This document shows positions 20,525 through 30,849 of a stretch of DNA of 64,000 bases, piece by piece. Both the position numbers and the translations under genes were made by a program. Position 1 is the stretch's first letter, and every line of letters starts with the position of its first letter. This stretch comes from Megaustenia siamemsis (lineage: Eukaryota; Mollusca; Gastropoda; Stylommatophora; Ariophantidae), in NCBI GenBank assembly GCA_032433765.1, contig JAVIAB010000160.1:20282115-20346114 (forward strand). The letters are read 5' to 3'. The notes beneath the pieces were generated by a model, which worked only from the letters and a program-made list of their open reading frames with translations, searched no databases and was not told the origin of the DNA.

Positions 20525-21690
20525 TCAAGCTACAGTAAGCAAAATAAAGATAAAACAGACTCTAAAGATAGGTACTTGAAATGTGAGAACACTCATGCAG
20601 AAGGGTAAACTGGAAAACATCAAACAGGAAATGAAAAGAATGGGTTTACATTTACTGGGACTTTGCCAAATGAGATACACTGGGTCAGGGGAGATATATT
20701 CTGATAAACATAAAATAATCTATTCTGGAGGCACTGAACACCAAATAGTAGTAGGTATCATCTAGGATGCAGAAAGAGCAAGAACAGTGAAAGGCTTTTA
20801 CCCAATATTTGACATAGTCCTTTAAGTGAAATTGAATGGAAAGCCAATAGATATAAATTTCATACAAGTTTATGCACCAACAGCAGATAGTCTAGAGGAA
20901 AAAATTGAAAATTTTTACGACGAGATAAATGAGGTACTTCATAAATGCAAACCACATGAAAACACCATAGTTCTAGGGGATTTTAACGCAAAAGTGGAAA
21001 GAAAAGAGTTGAGGAAGTAGTTGGTCATTATGGCTTAGGCGAGAGGAATGAAAGAGGTGAGAAACTTATTGACTGGGCAAGAACACATAACATGATGATA
21101 GGAAACACCTGGTTTAAGCAACATCCAAGACGTCTGTGGACATGGAAATGCCCAGGGGACAACGCAGGTAATCAAATTGATTATATATTGATAAGCAATA
21201 GATTTAGAAACAGTCTAGTGTGTGTGAAAACTAGACCAGGGGCAGATTGCAAAGCGATCATGTACCAGTTGTGGGAAAGCTTACAGTAAAATTAAAAGCA
21301 ACAAAACAAGCCTTAGTTAACATCAAGTTAAATTTAGATCTACTCAAAACAGACAAGAAGTTGCAAGACAAATATAAAATCACAATTCAGAACCGGTACA
21401 ATACAATAGAGAAGATACAATGTATTGATGAACAGTGGGAAATACTAAAAGAATCAATGCAACAAACATAAAAAGAGTTCATACCACCAGTGAGGACAAA
21501 TTCAAGAAATAAATCTTTGGATGACCTCAGATGTTAGATGTACAACAGAGATGAGATGCAGAATGGCTCAGACAAAAGCAGCTCATTGGCAGAAGGTCAA
21601 CAACAGAAATGATAAATAACTGTCGAGATCGAAAGTTGTGGAGAGACATGATCATCTACACCAACAGGTATGGTACTTGATGAAGGCGAT
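20525..21690 (+). mobile_element. LINE-A with apurinic-type endonuclease domain, internally deleted
   Basis: The plus strand encodes an exonuclease-endonuclease-phosphatase domain in three frames: MRTLMQKGKLENIKQEMKRM, then GLCQMRYTGSGEI (20583-20765); INFIQVYAPTADSLEEK and TIVLGDFNAKV (20826-21020, catalytic GDFNA); and WTWKCPGDNAGNQIDYILIS (21092-21289), then SDHVPVVGKL (catalytic SDH, 21247 onward). This is the DNA-nicking domain that precedes reverse transcriptase in RTE/CFDP2-like elements. After 21500 it jumps to the extreme 3' end (21540-21690), which matches the LINE-A terminus at 26403-26600, so the whole reverse transcriptase is deleted. This copy links the endonuclease to LINE-A. 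Frameshifts make it non-functional. Confidence 0.88.
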
Positions 21691-21910
21691 GAGTATTTTA
21701 TATATTTGCTTAATCTTACCTTTTTCGTGACCTGGTCCTCTCAATGCGTTTGTAAAAAAATGGCGTTTTATTATGAATTTGTTCGTCTTATTACATGGTC
21801 AAACCATTCTATCTGATCTTTCTTTATCTATACAAAGGGGGGATTATTCCTAGTTTTCTACTTAATACTTCACTTCAGATCTTATCTCTTAGGCTGTTTT
21901 CCTGTCATGC
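21690..21910 (-). mobile_element. LINE-C fragment
   Basis: Matches 12270-12420 and the central part of 18700-19190 on the minus strand, abutting the end of the LINE-A copy. No intact frame. Confidence 0.7.
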
Positions 21911-21944
21911 ACGTTCATTTAAAAATTGTATGCAGTTGTAGCCT

Positions 21945-22210
21945 ACTCACGGGCACATCATGAGAAGAGGAAAGTTGGAATACTTGGTTACAACTGGCAA
22001 AATAAAAGGAAAGAGAGATCGTGGACAGCAAAGAGAAAAAAATACTGGATGGCTTGGCGTCATGGCATGAAAAACAGTCAACAACATAACTTTTTATATT
22101 TTTTATGCAGCTAAAGTCTACTCACGATGCACTGTGGATAGAATATTGTAGAAGGACATGATCGCCTACGCCAGCCGGTATGGCCCATGATGATGATGAT
22201 GATGATGATG
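21945..22210 (+). mobile_element. LINE-B 3' fragment with internal duplication or insertion
   Basis: The plus strand encodes the LINE-B end (KLEYLVTTGKIKGKRDRG-like, ending in a TATGGCCCATGATGATG tail), interrupted around 22080-22125 by about 40 bases that repeat the AT-rich text found just before the fragment at 21925-21955. The tail is a clean run of TGA repeats (22187-22208). Confidence 0.75.
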
Positions 22211-23164
22211 ATAGTCTATTCGCTGCCCCGTAGAGTATTTTTTTTTATATATGATATCTGTTCTTATCCCCATGCATGCAAACCATTCTACCTGTGCACT
22301 CCCACCTGTCCCAGACAACTCATTTCAAGTTTTGATAAAGCCCTCAAAAGAAATGATTTCACGCTTGAGTTATTATATTTCACAATTACATTCCTTTCTT
22401 TCTGTTTTTTTTTTTGCGATGTTCTTTTATTCTGCAATTATTTCTCGTACAACTCATTCACTTCTCATTTTGTGATCAAACTAGAATACTCTACACTCTT
22501 GTGCGTGCACATAACATTTGAATTATTCTGATCTATTTGCGGCTGTGCGTTTTAAAATATGTGCTCATTGAAGCACTTTTGTTCCAAACATCTCATTCGT
22601 TGTGTCTTTAGATGGCAACATTTGTATGCTTTAATTTCGCTTGCTCTTTCCAACTCTCAGTCATCGCATGCGAGGCAGCGGCGAGGAAAGAAGGGCGTGT
22701 GAGGGGGAAATGAATTGTACTCGACAGAGCTGTGGCGGTTATTTCTTGTGGAAATTGATATTTCGATAATTTAACACGAGAACCACACGGTCTACCTCCT
22801 TGGGTGGCCAGCACTTGGATGAAGCATGGGTACTTGACTGACGACTTAGAAGGCCATGATGTTAATGGAATATGTGGCGTTGGGAACGTGGCCTGAGACT
22901 CTGGTCAGATGCGTGTGGCTCCCAGTAGAAGACTGTCTTTGCAGCAGGAAACCGGATGTGGAACACCTTTTTTCAGAGTTTAGTGATGATAGTCCTATCT
23001 AAAAGACGGGGAGAGTTTCGACCATCTTTGTTTTAAAGACGTCGTCTTCATCCTCTCATATTGTTGCACCTGCTTATGAAAGCTTGTTGCGATAGTCTAT
23101 ATGAAATGTTGCAAATACACTATGCCCTTCGTTTTTTTCTTATTTGGAAAATAAAAGTGTCTAT
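22211..23164. other. Intergenic stretch, possible LINE remnant near 22880-23000
   Basis: No gene is supported. A segment at 22880-22985 can be read as GQMRVAPSRRLSLQQETGCG, which vaguely resembles the Cys-containing end of Jockey-type elements, but the match is short. The rest is AT-rich without recognised motifs. Confidence 0.35.
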
Positions 23165-23344
23165 CAGCAACATAAGAGCAAAATGGCGCTCCATGGTAGC
23201 CAACCTTCGTTGCAGAGACGGCACTCAATGATGATGATGATGATCAGCAACAGGGTTGAAAGTGGTTAGCGACCCATAGTTGACTGCTTCACCAAGATCT
23301 GCGAAGAAGAACCATCTAGAAAACATTCCGACTATTCGCAGTAC

Positions 23345-23660
23345 CACTAGAAACAGACTAGTAGCTTAGTTGGCAAAACCACCCCGCTACCGCCGACAAC
23401 TTGTGTTCGATTCCTACAGGAAGCAGTTTGTGAATTGTACTCGTGGTTCGAGAAAAAAGATACCCCTGGGGTCGACCCATCCGCTGTCAGAAATGGGTAC
23501 CGGGGTTTATACTCTAAGATGGCAAGGAATGGTACCTCGCTCGTGAGTTACGATGCTTGATGTGACATTAGACATGAGCCTTCGATCACTTCTGAATAGA
23601 CGGCTGAGCCGAAAAAGGGTAAAAACTCGCCTGCTAAAACTCCGGTTCAAATCTCGTTCA
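23345..23660 (+). mobile_element. S3 SINE
   Basis: Shares its full length with 32055-32380: a tRNA-like head (box A-like TAGCTTAGTTGGCAA, box B-like TGTTCGATTCC), then GTACTCGTGGTT, GGTCGACCCA and a second tRNA-like segment near the end containing GGCTGAGC and GGTTCAAATCTC. The two copies differ by many substitutions, so the family is old. Confidence 0.75.
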
Positions 23661-24739
23661 TATAACTCCTACCATTAGCTTGTTTAGCTTGGCCAAATGA
23701 GAAGGAATCAAGAAGAAAGGCTGCAAAGATATTGAAAAATACCTTGCTGAAGACTGACTTGGCAGACATTAAACAACATAATGCATACACACCCAACTTA
23801 ACGTCCTTTTATGGGCAGGCAGTGAAGAGAACGAAGAGAACATTGATTTAATCGTTAAGCAACAGCAAAGGTAACATTATTTATTGTTCGTTCGCCTTAT
23901 TAATAAGCTTACTTTGTTTTGCATCCCAGTACATCCGCCCTCAGTGTACATTTTTTTCGAGATTTCGTCCTTGCTTTTAGTTAATTTCTTGACATGCCTG
24001 CACGGCAGTAGATGTTTGTGATAGGAGTCATGTCTCATAGAAATGTAATCTTTCGATTCTTTGTACCCGAGACTTGCGTGAAAAAGCTTAGACATGCAGA
24101 CTATCCGTAACTAACTTTTTTTGCATATTAATAGTTTATTTCTTTCAGACAACTTGAAGTTAACTACAAATAATTTAATCGTTTTTCTTCTTTTCTTTTT
24201 CACTTATCAAAATGCGATGCACGGTGTTATCTACCTCGCGTTCCAGTGAATTTCGTTTTTTTCGCACGAATTTAATTGTATTGCTTCCAAATTTTTAGTT
24301 TAAAACCTCTTTTTATATCTTGTATCCCTTTTTTCTTTATTTTATATTAAAATTCTAGAGGGTACACTAAGTGAAACTTCTTTTCTTTATGTAGCAGGAA
24401 TATAGACAACAAGTCATACAGCACAAAGGAAACTAACATACAAGAAACTAAATACTATACTTTCGAATTTATGTACAGAAAAGACAATCTGCTGCCTTGC
24501 AGGAAGATTGGGGACAATCAAAGGCTAGGGAAAGCAAACCCGAATAAAATGCTGGCTGAAATCGGATGCACTGGGCCACTGGCGCAGAACACAGTGCAAC
24601 GTATTAACGGGTGTTCAGTCAGAGTGGATCTGACAGACTCTAATTGTGATGTTCTGTCTGTGGGGGCGATCAACACACTTAGCCTGACAGCTGACTTCAT
24701 ATGAGAGTCTGGAATCTTTACTCTGATTGAGTCCTGAAC

Positions 24740-24740
<1 letters not shown>
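23661..24740. other. Intergenic stretch with a short F-like remnant
   Basis: The part at 23690-23850 has the ACTTAACGTCCTTTTATGGGC landmark, the reverse complement of the F-type 3' end seen at 42320 and 47720. From 23851 to 24740 I see no family; the reading frame at 24471-24704 (77 codons, MYRKDNLLPCRKIGDN...) is not recognised and could be chance. Confidence 0.45.

Positions 24741-24776
<36 letters not shown>
24741..24776 (+). repeat. GA dinucleotide microsatellite
   Basis: About 17 uninterrupted GA dinucleotides. From 24777 to 25080 nothing else is recognised except a degraded LINE end near 25020-25080. Confidence 0.97.
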
Positions 24777-24779
<3 letters not shown>

Positions 24780-25084
24780 TATGTTAGAGCTGAACGTGTT
24801 GTGGTATGTAGAAACATACACAAAATGAACAATAAAAAAACAAAAAGAATTATGAAACACAATTCAAGCAAAACAAATAAAAGATGTGGAACATTAAAAA
24901 GTGACATTGTAACATATCATAGACATCTTAAGAGAAAAAGGCACAGTTTGGGAAAGACAAAGAGTGGACGATAATACCAAGGGCTTGACTGGGGAGCTAA
25001 TCCCACAGTAAATTAAGAGGATCAGAAACAGAGCAAAATGGTTGTTCGGGATAGCCAACCTTTTTGTGTAGAGATAATACCACT

Positions 25085-26250
25085 ACGGCATGTAATAGCC
25101 TCCATCACTCATAATTTCCAAATATGACATTTAGTAGCTCCGTTATTCATAGTTTCCAAATATGACATTTAGTAGCTCCGTTATCCACAGTTTCCAAATA
25201 TGACATTTAGTAGCTCCGTTATTCATAGTTTCCAAATATGACATTTAGTAGCTCCGTTATTCATAGTTTCCAAATATGACATTTAGTAGCTCCGTTATTC
25301 ATAGTTTACAAATATGACATTTAGTAACCTCCGATGTTCATAGTTTCCAAATATAACATTTAGTAGCCTTCATCACTCTTAGTTTCCAAATACGACATTT
25401 AGTAGTTTCCATCACTCATAGTTTCCAATTACGACATTTAGTAGCCTACATCACTCATAGTTTCCAAATATGACATTTAGTAGCTCCGTTATTCATAGTT
25501 TCCAAAAATCACATTTAGTAGCTCCGTTATTCATAGTTTCCAAATATGACATTTAGTAGCTCCGTCATTCATAGTTTCCAAATATGACATTTAGTAGCTC
25601 CTTTATTCATAGTTTCCAAATATGACATTTAGTAGCTCAGTTATTCATAGTTACCAAATATGAGATTTAGTACCTCTGTTATTCATAGTTTCCAAATACG
25701 ACATTTAGTAGCTCCGTTATTCATAGTTTACAAATATGACATTTAGTAGCCTCCATCACTCTTAGTTTCCAAATACGACATTTAGTAGCCTCCATCACTC
25801 ATAGTTTCCAGATACGACATTTAGTAGCCTCCATCACTCATAGTTTCCAAATACGACATTTAGTAGCCTTCATCACTCATAGTTTACAAATACGACATTT
25901 AGTAGCCTCTATCACTCATAGTTTCCAAATACGACATTTAGTAGCCTTCATCACTCATAGTTTACAAATACGACATTTAGTAGCCTCCATCACTCATAGT
26001 TTCCAAATACGACATTTAGTAGCCTTCATCACTCATAGTTTACAAATACGACATTTAGTAGCCTCCATCACTCATAGTTTCCAAATACGACATTTAGTAA
26101 CCTCCATCACTCATAGTTTCCAATTACGACATTTAGTAGCCTCCATCACTCATAGTTTCCAAATACGACATTTAGTAGCCTCCATCATTCATAGTTTCTA
26201 AATACGACATTTAGTATCCTTCATCATTCATAGTTTCCAAATACATTATG
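25085..26250 (+). repeat. 38/39-bp minisatellite, about 30 copies
   Basis: Two unit classes alternate in blocks: a 38-bp class with AGCTCCGTTATTCATAG in the left half and a 39-bp class with AGCCTCCATCACTCATAG in the right half; both share the TTTCCAAATATGACATTTAG core (A/CGAC variant in the second). In 25840-26070 a CC-class unit alternates with a TTC/TTTAC variant, giving a 78-bp dimer period. Units on the right differ by few bases, so the array is young. Confidence 0.96.
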
Positions 26251-26402
26251 GTGATAAATCTAAATATTTATGAACTTTTATGTTGAAATATTAAACAGTG
26301 AGAGTGTCATTAACGTGAACTGGCTTGACCATAAAGTGAAGCTGGGTTCCATGCTCTCAGAGTGACTCAGCTAAAGAAAAAATAAAAAGGGCAACAATGA
26401 TT

Positions 26403-28340
26403 CATCATAATCAAGTACCGAACCCACTGGCGTAGGTGATCATGTCTCTCCACAACTTTCGATCTCGACAGTTATTTATCATTTCTGTTGTTGACCTTCT
26501 GCCAAGCCATTCTCTTAAGCTGTCTAGTATTTTCTCTCTTTGCTTCCCTCTATATCTTCGTCCCTCAATTTCTCCAGTTGTTACAATATATTCCAATTGT
26601 TCTCTTCTCATTACATGGCCAAAAAATGATGATTGTTTCTTCCTAATATAGGAAATTAGATCTCTTTTTGCTTTGGCCTCTTTCAGAACATTTTCATTAC
26701 TCTTCTTAGCTGTTCATGGTATTCTCAACATTCTTCTGTAAAACCACATTTCTACAGACTCCAGTGATTTTCTTGTCTGTTGTCCTATTGTCCATGATTC
26801 ACGTCCATATGTTAAGACTGGCTCTACATAACATTTAAGAACTCTTTTTCTTGTTTCTATTGTCAAATATGGATTGCATAGTATCTTTCTCATTTTCTGG
26901 AAAGCTGCTTTTGCCTAAGCCATTCTGTATCTCACCTCTTTTGTACATCTTCAGTCTGAGGTTAACAAAGTTCCCACATATTTAAATTCATTTACCTGTT
27001 TTAATATTATTCCACTTGTCTTTATTTTGCACTTAGATGATGTCTTTTTCTTTGTTGTTACCATTACTTCTGTCTTTTTATTATAAAGGCTGAGTCCTTT
27101 ATTTTTGCTTTCTTTCGCCATAATGTCTAACATTTCATGTAACTCATTTTCACTCTAGCGATTAATACTGTATCATCAGCATACCTTAGATTATTTATAT
27201 TATGACCTCCAATTGTTATTCCAGGCATGCCCCTTATGGATCTTAAAATAATCTCACTATAAATATTAAACAAATCTGGTGACAGCACACAACCTTGTCT
27301 AACACCCTGTTTTTTTTTGCTGAAAAATTCCCAATTGGTTTCCAGTTCTTATGGCCGCTGTTTGTTGCCAGTACATGTTCTTTATTATTCTTAGATCTTT
27401 GCTGTCTTCGTTTATGCTTTCTAAAATTGTGATTATTTCTTGGTGCTTTACTTTGTCAAATACTTTGGTGTAATCTATGAAACATAGGTATAGATCTGTT
27501 TTCACCTCTATGGCTCTTTCTACTAAAGATCTTATGATATAAATGGAATTGCTTGTTCCTTTATCTCTAACAAAACCACACTCTTCATCATTAATTTCTG
27601 GACTGATTTTGTTACGCACTCTTCTTCGCATGATGATTTTTAGTAATATCTTAGTCATGTGTCTCATAAGGCTTATTGTGCGATGATCATCGCATTCAAT
27701 CGCACCAGATTTTTTTGGTAGTAGGGCTATGAATATTGATTTGAGCATGTCGTCTGGTATATCCGCTGTTGCAGATATCATTCAATATTTTTGTTATTAA
27801 TTCTATTCCAAAATCACCTATAACTTCATTCTCTTCTTTAGTTACATTATCTGGTCCACGAGCTTTGCCTGCTTTCATATTGCGCAAGGCGTCTTCCACT
27901 TCTTCTCTGAGTATTTCTGGTCCTTCTCCATTATACTTAATATTTACTTCCGTTCGTTCATCATTATAAAGATCTTTAATGTATTCTGACCATCGTTCCC
28001 TTATGCTCTCTTGTTCAATCAAAAGTTCTCCTTCCTTTGATCTTGAACATCCAGTTTTTGATTTCGTTTTTCTTCCTATTAATTCTTCAATATGTTTGTA
28101 TATAGCTTTAGCATCTCCTTTTGTTGCATTTCAATCTCTTTGTATCTCTCTTTTAGCCATGCTTCTTTTGCTTCATTGCATTTTATTACAATTTCTTTAT
28201 TTAATCTCTTATACTCATCTTTATTTTTTTTATTTCTTCTTCTTGTATCCATTAGCAGCAAAATGTCATCTGTCATCCATTTCTTTCTTAAATTTGTCCT
28301 CACTGATGGTATGAACTCTTTTGATGACTTTCAACAATGA
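26403..28340 (-). mobile_element. LINE-A, 5'-truncated, near-complete reverse transcriptase relic
   Basis: Read on the minus strand from 28340: a basic segment (MRTNLRKKWMTDDILLLMD), then RWSEYIKDLYNDERTE and MKAGKARGPDNVTKEE (28022 downward), then the palm: SIFIALLPKKSG, CDDHRTISLMRHMTKIL, CGFVRDKGTSNSIYIIRSL, LYLCFIDYTKVFDKVKHQE (catalytic Asp), and NNLRYADDTVLI (catalytic YADD, about 27165-27200), then KYVGTLLTSD and the basic end IEGRRYRGKQREKILDSL, with YASGFGT and a stop at 26411. Frame changes between 28022 and 27696, near 27300 and after 27170 break it. Order and motifs follow RTE/BovB-like elements. It is the best source in the window for the LINE-A protein. Confidence 0.92.
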
Positions 28341-29080
28341 TTAGTGGAAGGTAAATAACAGTAAGGGAGAATACCGGCTCCCTCCCCGTCAAACACTGCT
28401 GGCCTAGTACAATGAAGTTTAATGCTTAACTCCCCTGCGAATATTGAAATACATGTACTTCACATGAAACCCCTTACTTCTCAATGTGACTTCTACTTTA
28501 ACTCATAAACAACTAAATTTAGCAGCAGTTATACTCTACATTACCATATTTGTTACACTCTTATTCTAATAAACCACAACCCAATTAAAGAATAAATGTA
28601 TCCGATACAAGCAATTACATCGTCACATATCAAGAACATATAAATTTTAAAAACATGGAAAGGAGGGGGGTGGGGGGTGGATGACAGAAAATCAATGCAT
28701 GACTCGGCTAAGCCATGACACATGCAGTCAAATCTTCCTTCATCCACGCATTGGCGGTTCTGACACTCGTCAAATAAGCTGAAGCAGTAATTTCACTGAA
28801 TTCCCGTTCCGTTTGACTCACTTGTCAATGAGAAAAATATTTCTAAAGGCACGCTTAAGCATTTCTAGCTAAAGTACTTGACTCTGTGAACTATAGATTC
28901 ATACAAATATCTCCCAAAGAACAATATATCTTTTGGTGTCTGAAACTATGGTGCACTTACACAGCGAATTGACATTATATGTATCTAATTATATTTTTTG
29001 TATTATTTTATATTTATCACAAGGAAAGTAAAAAAAAAAACAAGCAGTTTATCGGAACGCGTTCTGGACCGCTGAGGCTG
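28341..29080. other. Intergenic stretch without recognisable features
   Basis: AT-rich, with a short G-rich run at 28662-28680. No reading frame here is recognised and no repeat family was identified. Confidence 0.5.
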
Positions 29081-29084
29081 AAAA

Positions 29085-29270
29085 GAGGATAAATAACGAT
29101 GGAGCTTGCTCAAAAAGATTGTCATTACTCTCCACACTTTTAAAAAATTGTCCTATTTCTTTATCACAGACGCCTCTGTGGCTGAGGATAAATAATGATG
29201 GAGCTTGCTCAAATAGGTTGTCATGACTCTACACTTTTTTTTTTATTGTTCTATTTCTTTATCACAGAAG
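29085..29270 (+). repeat. 99-bp tandem duplication
   Basis: The segment starting GAGGATAAATAA at 29085 is repeated from 29184 with about 10 substitutions and a T-run expansion. It ends at the tRNA-like head that follows. Confidence 0.85.
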
Positions 29271-29440
29271 CCTCAGTGGCTGAGTGGTTAGTGTCTTCGT
29301 TTCCTGATCAGAAGGGCTCAGATTCGAACAGAACTGGAGTCGTCAGTCGCTGGACACTGCTGAGCTTGCTGGTGAGGGGATTTAAGCACATAAGGACATT
29401 CTTCGGAGTGCAGTGATGATGACGCGCAAATAACTCAAGG
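29270..29440 (+). mobile_element. tRNA-headed SINE joined to an RNase H LINE tail
   Basis: The first 65 bases carry box A TGGCTGAGTGGTTAG and box B-like AGATTCGAAC. The remainder (29330-29440) encodes ...NRTGVVSRWTLLSL and ends with CGCAAATAACTCAA, closely like the 3' end of the RNase H LINE at 61585-62185 (QHRTGV ... CGCAAATAACTCAA). This is the classic design of a SINE that borrows the LINE tail for retrotransposition. Confidence 0.65.
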
Positions 29441-29648
29441 GATCGGGTTCAATTCCCAGAAATGGCAGGTTTTTATGCGGACCGACACGGCTCCGTGATT
29501 CACCCAGCCTATAAAAATGGATACCAGAGATTTTTCTGGAAAGTAACGGCGGCCTGACGTGATACCGACCACATTACTCAAAAAAGTGTGCGGTGGTCAC
29601 ACCACAAATATGGTCCCTAGCACAATATCCCCCATACATCTATCAAGG
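29441..29648 (+). mobile_element. S1 SINE, partial, lacking the box A end
   Basis: Starts near the box B-like GGGTTCAATTCCC and carries the S1 body (GGCTCCGTGATTCACCCAGCC, ATACCGACCACATTAC). It is followed directly by a second S1 copy. Confidence 0.7.
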
Positions 29649-29649
29649 T

Positions 29650-29908
29650 GAGCCGCAATAGCTCGGTGGTTAGTGAACTGGACTACAAGGAACAAGAGGT
29701 AGGGTTCGATCCGGATCGACAGTTTCCGGGTTCACAAAGCCTTAAATGGGTATCGGATTTTTTTTCTGAGAAAATAAAGCGGCACGGGCCTAATACCGAC
29801 CAAATTACCTCAAAAATCATGGGCCGAAGGTCTATACAAATTATGACCACTAAGACCCTTCCCGATTACGCCACTTGGCGTTGCGGGGTTATTTAATTAC
29901 TTTTACCT
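29650..29908 (+). mobile_element. S1 SINE, complete
   Basis: Box A TAGCTCGGTGGTTAG at 29660 and box B GGTTCGATCC at 29702; the body ends with CACTTGGCGTTGCGGGG and a short TTTAC-rich tail. This is the clearest plus-strand copy of S1. Confidence 0.85.
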
Positions 29909-29983
29909 ATCAAGGTGTGGAGGGAACCTTTACTTTACTTATCGACTTATTATTGCCTACCAAGTATACAATTGTCTCTCTGC

Positions 29984-30781
29984 CAGTGGCGTATACTGGT
30001 TTTGGGATATGGGCTATCGCTGACACAATAAATAAAAACATACATTATATTTAGTAGGCTAACATAAAGTAATATTTTCTAATGACCTCACTACATTTTA
30101 AATTACTTACTTATTTATGTTAATTATATCCGTCTTGTTTGGGACGAAAATGTCTTGATGACTTTGTCATTGAAGATACTGTTCGGTTGGTTTCTAAGTT
30201 TCTGAAGGAATGATTTCTCAATGGACATTAATGTCAAACCAGATAAGCGTTCTTGTGTTGAGTTGAGCGATAATAAGATTAGATTCTCTTGAGAGCAGAA
30301 AAAGTTCTTTCTACAGATGTTGATGCGCATAACGTAGTTATAAATAGCTAAGGAAGTTCCGGTAATCAGACATAGTTCCACTTTCACTTTGTGGCCTTTC
30401 TAATTGGCTAGAGCTAAAAATAACCCATGAAACCGCATTCATCTAGCGGCAACTCCTCCTAAATAATTTTTTATTCCTATTTTTGAATGTCAAGGTCGTT
30501 AATACTTGGTCCGGATATAGGAAAATTTACCGCTGGCTCCTAGAGGTTTCAGTGTAGAATAGTTATAACATTCACAAACGTTATAGTGGCCAGAGGAAAG
30601 CCTTGCTTTAATAAATGCAAATCAAAGCAAATAAATCATATTGGCTTACGAAATGTGTAATAAATATTCGAAAATGTGTAATATAGTTATAAAAAAATAT
30701 AATAAATTATTTCCTTTTGTATTTCGTTAATATGTTCATGCTACCGGCGGTAGCTGCGGTATCATAGAGAATGCGCCATTG
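29984..30781 (-). mobile_element. Non-autonomous hAT element, copy 1 (798 bp)
   Basis: Its ends are terminal inverted repeats CAGTGGCGTATACTGG (29984) and CAATGGCGCATTCTC (reverse complement of 30767-30781). It is flanked by a perfect 8-bp target duplication, CTCTCTGC, at 29976-29983 and 30782-30789, the hallmark of hAT. The minus strand (30387 to 30124) encodes the end of the transposase: ICRKNFFCSQENLILL, then TQERLSGLTLMSIEKSF, which is the hAT carboxy-terminal dimerisation region (ASAERxFS-like). Most of the transposase is deleted, so it depends on another hAT element. A second copy in inverted orientation lies at 31072-31858. Confidence 0.93.
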
Positions 30782-30849
30782 CTCTCTGCTTCCTTCTGTC
30801 TCTTCTTCACACGATTTATTCAGTTGTAGTATATTCTTATATATATTAT

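Noticed and set aside
24471..24704. Plus-strand 77-codon frame as a small gene
   Set aside because: No recognisable domain, and chance frames of this size are common in the window.
25085..26250. CRISPR array
   Set aside because: Units are directly adjacent with no unique spacers, and this is animal-type DNA; it is a minisatellite.
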